Assembly (NCBI GenBank): GCA_015057955.1
Contig: SVDE01000014.1
Location: forward strand, 1-34,592
Reading direction: 5' to 3'
DNA: 34,592 nt
Origin: Lachnospiraceae bacterium
GTDB taxonomy: Bacteria > Bacillota > Clostridia > Lachnospirales > Lachnospiraceae
The notes below the pieces were generated by a model. It searched no databases, was not told where the DNA came from, and saw nothing but the letters and a program-made list of their open reading frames with translations. The translations under genes were made by a program, and so were the position numbers. Positions 29,152 through 34,592 of this stretch are shown here, piece by piece; the first letter of the stretch is position 1, and every line of letters starts with the position of its first letter.

Positions 29152-30456
29152 ATGGCCTTTGTATGTGAAAACATTTCCGTAAATGAAGAAGGAGTACTGA
29201 CATTCGCCGGTCAGAGCACAGAAGAGCTCGCAAGGCAGTACGGCACTCCGCTGTATCTCATGGATGAAGACAGGATACGCCAAAACTGCCGTACATATGT
29301 AAATGCTTTCAGTGAGCATTTTCCTGAAGGTTCCATGCCGCTGTTCGCGGGAAAAGCATGCTGCTTCAAGCAGATATACCGTATCATAAGCTCTGAGAAC
29401 ATGGGATGCGATGTTGTATCCTCCGGAGAGATATTCACTGCCAGCGAAGCAGGCATGGACATGGAGAAGGCATTCTTCCACGGAAACAATAAGACAGATG
29501 CAGACATAAAATTCGCAATGGACAGGGGAGTCGGATACTTTGTGGCCGATAACGAAGAAGAGATCCTTGCGATAGAAGCCGAAGCCGCGGCAAGAGGCAT
29601 TGTACAGAAGGTCCTGCTGAGGATAACTCCCGGCATAGACCCGCATACATATGAAGCTGTAAGCACAGGAAAAGTGGACTCCAAGTTCGGACAGGCTATA
29701 GCCACCGGACAGGCGGAGGAGATCACTGCTCTTACCCTCAGACAGGAGCATGTTGAACTTGCCGGTTTCCACTGCCATGTCGGATCCCAGGTATTTGCCG
29801 AGGACGTTTTTGAAAGAGCTTCAGATGTCATGCTTGAGTTCATTGCCGACATGAATGCTAAATTCGGATACATGGCCGGCTGCCTTAACCTTGGCGGAGG
29901 CTACGGCGTCAGATATGTGGATTCAGACCCGTATCTATACATAGCGGAAAAGATCGGCTCCGTGGCAGGAGCGATAAAGAGAAAATGTGAAAGCCTTGAT
30001 ATTCCTGTTCCTGTTATCTGCATGGAACCCGGAAGAAGCATTGTCGCTGATGCCGGAATGACGCTTTATACAGCAGGATCGGTCAAAAAGATCCCCGGAT
30101 ACAAGAATTATGTGTCTGTTGATGGAGGAATGACGGATAATCCGAGATATGCACTGTATAAGTCTTCATATTCCTGTTATAATGCTTCAAGGATGAACGA
30201 GGAAGCGGACATGGAAGTTACCATAGGCGGACGCTGCTGCGAGAGCGGCGACCTGATCCAGCTGGACGTTCCGATGCCTTCCTCTACCGAACGCGGTGAC
30301 ATAATAGCCGTATGCACTACAGGGGCATATAACTATTCGATGTCGTCCAATTATAACAGGATACCGAGACCTGCGGTGGTGATGCTTAAAAGTGGAAGCT
30401 CCTACGTAGCTGTAAGAAGAGAAACATTTGAGGATGTTGCTGCCCAGGATATCTGA
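29152..30456 (+). CDS. lysA: Diaminopimelate decarboxylase (alternative ATG at 29137)
   Basis: FAGKACCFKQIYRI (PLP lysine), FHCHVGSQVF, LNLGGGYGVRY, EPGRSIVADAG, CESGD. Confidence 0.95.
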   Translation: MAFVCENISVNEEGVLTFAGQSTEELARQYGTPLYLMDEDRIRQNCRTYVNAFSEHFPEGSMPLFAGKACCFKQIYRIISSENMGCDVVSSGEIFTASEAGMDMEKAFFHGNNKTDADIKFAMDRGVGYFVADNEEEILAIEAEAAARGIVQKVLLRITPGIDPHTYEAVSTGKVDSKFGQAIATGQAEEITALTLRQEHVELAGFHCHVGSQVFAEDVFERASDVMLEFIADMNAKFGYMAGCLNLGGGYGVRYVDSDPYLYIAEKIGSVAGAIKRKCESLDIPVPVICMEPGRSIVADAGMTLYTAGSVKKIPGYKNYVSVDGGMTDNPRYALYKSSYSCYNASRMNEEADMEVTIGGRCCESGDLIQLDVPMPSSTERGDIIAVCTTGAYNYSMSSNYNRIPRPAVVMLKSGSSYVAVRRETFEDVAAQDI

Positions 30457-30474
30457 TCATTAACGGAGAAAGAC

Positions 30475-31041
30475 ATGAAGAAGATCATTGTCGGAATAAG
30501 CGGTGCCAGCGGAGTGAGGCTCGGAGCCGAACTGCTAGCGGCATACAAAGAGATACCGGATGTGGAAACACATCTGGTTATTTCTGATAACGCTTTTGTA
30601 ACCATGAAACAGGAAACGGGCATTGACCCCGATGAGGTCCGCGCACTGGCAGACCGGAATTATGATCTTTATGACATGGCTGCTGACATATCCAGCGGAT
30701 CATTCAGGACAGACGGCATGGTGATCATACCATGCAGCATGAAAACTCTCGCCGGAGTGGCTAACGGCTTCTCGGAAAACCTTCTTCTGCGGGCAGCTGA
30801 TGTGACCATAAAGGAATGCAGAAAGCTGGTCGTTGTGCCGAGGGAAGCGCCGCTCAGCAGGATCCACTTAAGGAACCTTCTGACGCTGACAGAGTGCGGC
30901 GCTGTAGTGATACCGCCTGTCATGACTTTTTACAGCGGACAGGAGACAGCTTCTGAAATGACAGATTTCCTGATCGGAAAGATATCCGATCAGTTCGGTA
31001 TAGACTACAAAGGCTATAAACGCTGGGGCAAGGAGAGGTAA
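30475..31041 (+). CDS. ubiX: UbiX-family flavin prenyltransferase
   Basis: KKIIVGISGASGVRLGAELL; MVIIPCSMKTLAGVANGFSENLLLRAADVTIKECRKLVVVPREAPLSRIHLRN. Confidence 0.95.
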   Translation: MKKIIVGISGASGVRLGAELLAAYKEIPDVETHLVISDNAFVTMKQETGIDPDEVRALADRNYDLYDMAADISSGSFRTDGMVIIPCSMKTLAGVANGFSENLLLRAADVTIKECRKLVVVPREAPLSRIHLRNLLTLTECGAVVIPPVMTFYSGQETASEMTDFLIGKISDQFGIDYKGYKRWGKER

Positions 31042-31045
31042 GAGC

Positions 31046-32347
31046 GTGGGACTGATCACCAGGATAATATCAAATGAACCCATTAACGGAACGATCAAAG
31101 TCCCGCAGGCTGGATCGATCCTTCACAGATACATGATCTGCAGTGCCCTTTCCGGACAGGATCCCGAATTTATATGTACAAATGATTCAAAAGACATACG
31201 GGTGACAAGAAACTGCCTTGGAGTACTGGGACTCGGAGAAACATCAATTTCCGATGAGAATTTCGTGTACAGACTTGAATGTGGGGAAAGCGACACCACG
31301 TATAAGTTCATGCTTCCTATAGCAGGTGCTTTCGGAAAGACATGCATCTACGCTCTGAGGGGTAACCTGGTTTTTACATCCATGGACCAGTTTTACCGCG
31401 TTCTAAGGACTCACGGGATCAAAAGGGATGAGATCAGACCCGATCTCGTAAAAGTTACGGGACAGCTTACCGCCGGGACATACATTTTCCCGGGAGTATC
31501 GGACGGACAGGCCCTTTCCGGACTTTTGATGGCCCTTCCGCTCCTTAAGGAAAAGAGCGCTGTCATGGTGGAGAAGAAGCCCCAGTCAGAAATGTATGTT
31601 GACATGACGATCAGCATGATGCGCAGAGCCGGTATCAGCATTGAGGTGCTGAAAGACCAGAACGGACTTGCCAGGGTTTACAGGATACCCGGCGGACAGC
31701 GATATGACATGAAAGAAGTTCCGGCAATAGAAGGAGACTGGGAACTGGCAGCTTACTGGCTGACCGGAGCAGCAGTGAGCAACGGAACCGTCACATGTAC
31801 TGACCTGAATACCGCATCGCTGCAGGGAGACAGGCGTATTCTCAGGATCCTTGAACTTTTTGGAGCGAAAACCGAAGAGAAGAAGCACGAGCGCGCTGAT
31901 GCCTGGGAGGAAGGAGAACCGGTATTCTGGTCTGACATAACAGTAAAAGGCGGAAACCTTAAGGGAACGAACATTGACGCTTCCGACATACCTGACCTGC
32001 TGGCACATGTTGTGCTGCTGGCCAGCGCGGCAGAAGGAGTGAGCATAATCAAAAACCCCGTCAGCATAGGAATGGATGCAGACCGGGTCAGGGCACTTAC
32101 ATCAGTGATGACTGAACTCGGAGCCCAGATAACAGAGGTTCCGGACGGATTGCTGATCGACGGCAGCGGCGGGAAACAGCTTTTCGGAGGAAGAGTAGGG
32201 ACGCACCATGATTACAGGCTCGCCATGATGGGGACACTTGCTGCGGGCATGTGCCGGAAAGGGGTGATCCTGGAACAGGCAGATGCCGTGGAGCGGACGT
32301 ATCCGCAATTCTTCGAAGAACTTGAAAGGTTAAAGCAGAATAGATGA
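31046..32347 (+). CDS. EPSP synthase-family protein (AroA-like), divergent active site
   Basis: GTG start; fold-level matches GTIKVPQAGSILHR, GESDTTYKFMLP, SGLLMALPLL, EGDWELAAYWLTGAA, IPDLLAHVVLLA, DADRVRALTSVMTELGA, HHDYRLAMMG, ERTYPQFFEEL; several canonical catalytic residues are absent. Confidence 0.85.
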   Translation: MGLITRIISNEPINGTIKVPQAGSILHRYMICSALSGQDPEFICTNDSKDIRVTRNCLGVLGLGETSISDENFVYRLECGESDTTYKFMLPIAGAFGKTCIYALRGNLVFTSMDQFYRVLRTHGIKRDEIRPDLVKVTGQLTAGTYIFPGVSDGQALSGLLMALPLLKEKSAVMVEKKPQSEMYVDMTISMMRRAGISIEVLKDQNGLARVYRIPGGQRYDMKEVPAIEGDWELAAYWLTGAAVSNGTVTCTDLNTASLQGDRRILRILELFGAKTEEKKHERADAWEEGEPVFWSDITVKGGNLKGTNIDASDIPDLLAHVVLLASAAEGVSIIKNPVSIGMDADRVRALTSVMTELGAQITEVPDGLLIDGSGGKQLFGGRVGTHHDYRLAMMGTLAAGMCRKGVILEQADAVERTYPQFFEELERLKQNR

Positions 32348-32364
32348 CAACTTAATGGCGGGGA

Positions 32365-32757
32365 TCATTTTCTCGCCATTATCGCACCTATGATAAAGAA
32401 AAAGATCTGGGGGATCAGAATGCCGCATACCGCAAGGATGATAATGTGGCTCACCAGGATCCCGTTGGCAGCTGAGATTATCAGCGAAGCTACGGCCAGA
32501 AATACTCCGACCTGCACGAACGGCCTGACACGCACCACACGGCGCGGTATGTTCCTGGTCAGGGCAAGAAGACCGCATACTATGTAAATAAGCGCATATA
32601 TAAACATAAGGACATCTGCTGCGAGCATCATCTTATGGGAATTCGCAACAGCTCCGAGACGGGATCTGGTCACGAAAAAGATCATTGCGCCGCATACAAT
32701 TCCTGAGATCAGCAGAAAGATGCTGAATATATTCTTTAAAGTGCTCCTAAACATCAT
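32365..32757 (-). CDS. Uncharacterised small membrane protein (about four TM helices)
   Basis: 130 aa; hydrophobic helices IFSIFLLISGIVCGAMIFFV, LAADVLMFIYALIYIVCGLLAL, VGVFLAVASLIISAANGILV, IIILAVCGILIPQIFFFIIGAI. Confidence 0.75.
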   Translation of the reverse strand: MMFRSTLKNIFSIFLLISGIVCGAMIFFVTRSRLGAVANSHKMMLAADVLMFIYALIYIVCGLLALTRNIPRRVVRVRPFVQVGVFLAVASLIISAANGILVSHIIILAVCGILIPQIFFFIIGAIMARK

Positions 32758-32763
32758 GAGGAC

Positions 32764-32792
32764 ATTTTATCTTAAGCCAAATCATTATTCAA
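32764..32792 (-). promoter_or_regulatory. SigA-type promoter for the small membrane protein
   Basis: On the minus strand TTGAAT-N17-TAAAAT; the -10 ends 6 nt before the ATG at 32757. Confidence 0.6.
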
Positions 32793-32805
32793 GATTATGA
32801 TTTTA

Positions 32806-32834
32806 TTGCGGGGTTTTTTTATTGGTGCTATAAT
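32806..32834 (+). promoter_or_regulatory. Promoter for citrate synthase (extended -10)
   Basis: TTGCGG N17 TATAAT with TGC immediately before the -10 (TGCTATAAT). Confidence 0.6.
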
Positions 32835-32880
32835 TAACAATTAATTATACTAGGCATTTTATACACAAAAAGGGGAATAT

Positions 32881-34257
32881 ATGAGTAACAAAAGCGTAAA
32901 TCCATTTTCAGAGAACACACCGGAAATAGAAGAACTTGCAAGGATCTGCAGGGAAAACGATGTCATAGATCCTTCTCTCTATTACAGGTACAATGTCAAG
33001 AGGGGACTTCGTGACGAGAACGGAAAAGGTGTCCTCACGGGACTTACCGAAATAGCAGAAGTTAAGTCTTACACCATTGATGACGATGAGATGGTGCCAT
33101 GTCCCGGAAAACTCTATTACAGAGGTTATAATATAGAGGATCTCGTAAAAGGCTTTTCAAAGGAAAAACGGTTCGGTTTTGAAGAGACTACATATCTTCT
33201 GATGTTCGGAAAGCTCCCCAACAAGGATGAGCTTAAGACTTTTGAGGAAACAGTTGAGTCATACAGACAGCTTCCTACGAACTTCGTGAGGGACATCATC
33301 ATGAAAGCGCCGAGCAAGGACATGATGAACACTCTCATGAGGAGCGTGCTCACGCTCTATGCATATGATGACAATCCTGACAGCACAGATGTAGTTAACG
33401 TACTCAGGCAGTGCCTTGCGCTCTATGCAGTCATGCCTATGCTTGCCGTATACGGCTATCAGGCATTCGAGCATTACAAGGAAGGACAGTCACTGTTCAT
33501 CCATCAGCCAAAGAGCGGACTTTCAACCGCTGAGACGATACTCCATCTGCTCCGTCCGGACAGCTCATATACAAAAACAGAAGCCAGGATCCTGGATCTG
33601 TGCCTGGTACTTCATGCTGATCACGGCGGCGGAAACAACTCCGCATTCACTACCAGGGTAGTAACATCTACGATGACGGACACTTATTCCACAACGGCTG
33701 CAGCTCTCGCTTCCCTTAAAGGCCCCCGCCACGGCGGCGCAAACATCAAGGTTGATGACATGATGGCGTTTCTCAAGTCGAAAGTCAGACACTGGGATGA
33801 TGAAAATGAGATCAGGAAGCAGCTCGAGAGGATAATCTCAGGCAAATCATTTGACAAGAGCGGCCTCATTTACGGCATGGGACATGCAGTATATACAATA
33901 TCTGACCCGAGGGCGGTCATACTCAGCCAGTTCGTTGAAAAACTTGCTGCGGAAAAAGGATGTCTCGAGGAATATGAATTTTATAAGAGAGTCGAGCAGA
34001 TCGGTACTGATGTCATCGCAACAAAGAAGAAGATGAACAGGGCAAACATATGCGCAAATGTCGACTTCTACTCAGGATTTGTATACAGGTTGCTCGGACT
34101 TCCCCACGAGCTCTTCACACCGATATTCGCCATAGCCAGGACAGCAGGCTGGGGAGCACACAGACTTGAAGAGATCGCTACAGGCAGCAAGATCATCAGA
34201 CCCGCATACAAGAACGTGGTAAGACATGCGGCATATGTACCCATCAAGAAGAGATAA
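32881..34257 (+). CDS. gltA: Citrate synthase
   Basis: CPGKLYYRGYNIEDLVKGF; LHADHGGGNNSAFTTRVVTST; LKGPRHGGAN; GMGHAVYTISDPRAV. Confidence 0.95.
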   Translation: MSNKSVNPFSENTPEIEELARICRENDVIDPSLYYRYNVKRGLRDENGKGVLTGLTEIAEVKSYTIDDDEMVPCPGKLYYRGYNIEDLVKGFSKEKRFGFEETTYLLMFGKLPNKDELKTFEETVESYRQLPTNFVRDIIMKAPSKDMMNTLMRSVLTLYAYDDNPDSTDVVNVLRQCLALYAVMPMLAVYGYQAFEHYKEGQSLFIHQPKSGLSTAETILHLLRPDSSYTKTEARILDLCLVLHADHGGGNNSAFTTRVVTSTMTDTYSTTAAALASLKGPRHGGANIKVDDMMAFLKSKVRHWDDENEIRKQLERIISGKSFDKSGLIYGMGHAVYTISDPRAVILSQFVEKLAAEKGCLEEYEFYKRVEQIGTDVIATKKKMNRANICANVDFYSGFVYRLLGLPHELFTPIFAIARTAGWGAHRLEEIATGSKIIRPAYKNVVRHAAYVPIKKR

Positions 34258-34592
34258 ATGGATCTTTTTGAATATGCACACAACAATAAATTAAAGCAGG
34301 AGGCCCCTCTGGCATACCGGATCAGGCCGCGTACGCTGGACGAGATCAAAGGCCAGAAACACATACTGGCTGAAGGAAGCCAGCTGTACAGGTCCATTCA
34401 GGCGGACAGGCTTTCTTCTGTCATATTTTTCGGACCGTCGGGAACGGGCAAGACGACACTTGCGCGGGTGATAGCAAATACGACATCAGCCGAATTCAAG
34501 CAGCTGAACGCGACAGTTGCCGGCAAAAAGGACATGGTCGAAGTCGTCGAGAATGCCAAGATGATCTCCGGCGCATACGGGCGCAAGACCAT
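34258..34592 (+). CDS. rarA: Replication-associated recombination protein RarA (MgsA) AAA+ ATPase, truncated by window edge
   Basis: PLAYRIRPRTLDEIKGQKHILAEGS; IFFGPSGTGKTTLARVIANTTSAEFKQLNAT (Walker A); ATG directly follows the gltA stop. Confidence 0.9.
   Translation, partial: MDLFEYAHNNKLKQEAPLAYRIRPRTLDEIKGQKHILAEGSQLYRSIQADRLSSVIFFGPSGTGKTTLARVIANTTSAEFKQLNATVAGKKDMVEVVENAKMISGAYGRKT

Noticed and set aside
29113-29873. Two overlapping ~220-aa minus-strand ORFs opposite lysA
   Set aside because: Both antisense to a strong lysA match and mutually overlapping; neither resembles a protein family.
32353-32381. TAATGGCG/CGCCATTA hairpin between the aroA-like gene and the minus-strand ORF
   Set aside because: Good stem but no T-tract on either strand, so not called as a terminator; may still act in 3'-end protection.
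1-34592. CRISPR arrays, transposons, phage genes, toxin-antitoxin or defence islands, tRNA/rRNA
   Set aside because: Looked for repeat arrays, transposase/integrase motifs and RNA genes; none seen. The region reads as core chromosome.

Overview
This window looks like a chromosomal housekeeping region from a Firmicute, probably Clostridia/Lachnospiraceae-like (inferred from protein flavour and gene order, not searched). Minus strand: a glycogen operon, glgB-glgP-glgC-glgD (glgD truncated at the left edge). Plus strand: (i) a long co-directional cluster starting from a strong promoter: a serine-palmitoyltransferase-like alpha-oxoamine synthase, an SDR reductase, two uncharacterised membrane proteins, cdaA, cdaR, galE and an undecaprenyl-phosphate sugar transferase; (ii) rpmG-secE-nusG-rplK-rplA, an L10 leader with attenuator, rplJ-rplL, then rpoB-rpoC; (iii) an FMN riboswitch with ribU; (iv) a lysine riboswitch followed by dapA-dapB-ddh-lysA-ubiX and an aroA-like gene; (v) a small minus-strand membrane protein; (vi) citrate synthase and the start of rarA. 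No mobile elements, CRISPR arrays, rRNAs or tRNAs were seen. The two best leads are the SPT-like/SDR pair, a possible long-chain-base lipid route in a Firmicute placed next to the c-di-AMP cyclase genes, and the AroA-like protein, which keeps the EPSP-synthase fold signatures but has lost several PEP-pocket residues and sits in a lysine-riboswitch operon with ubiX. All family calls come from reading motifs by eye; no database search was run.
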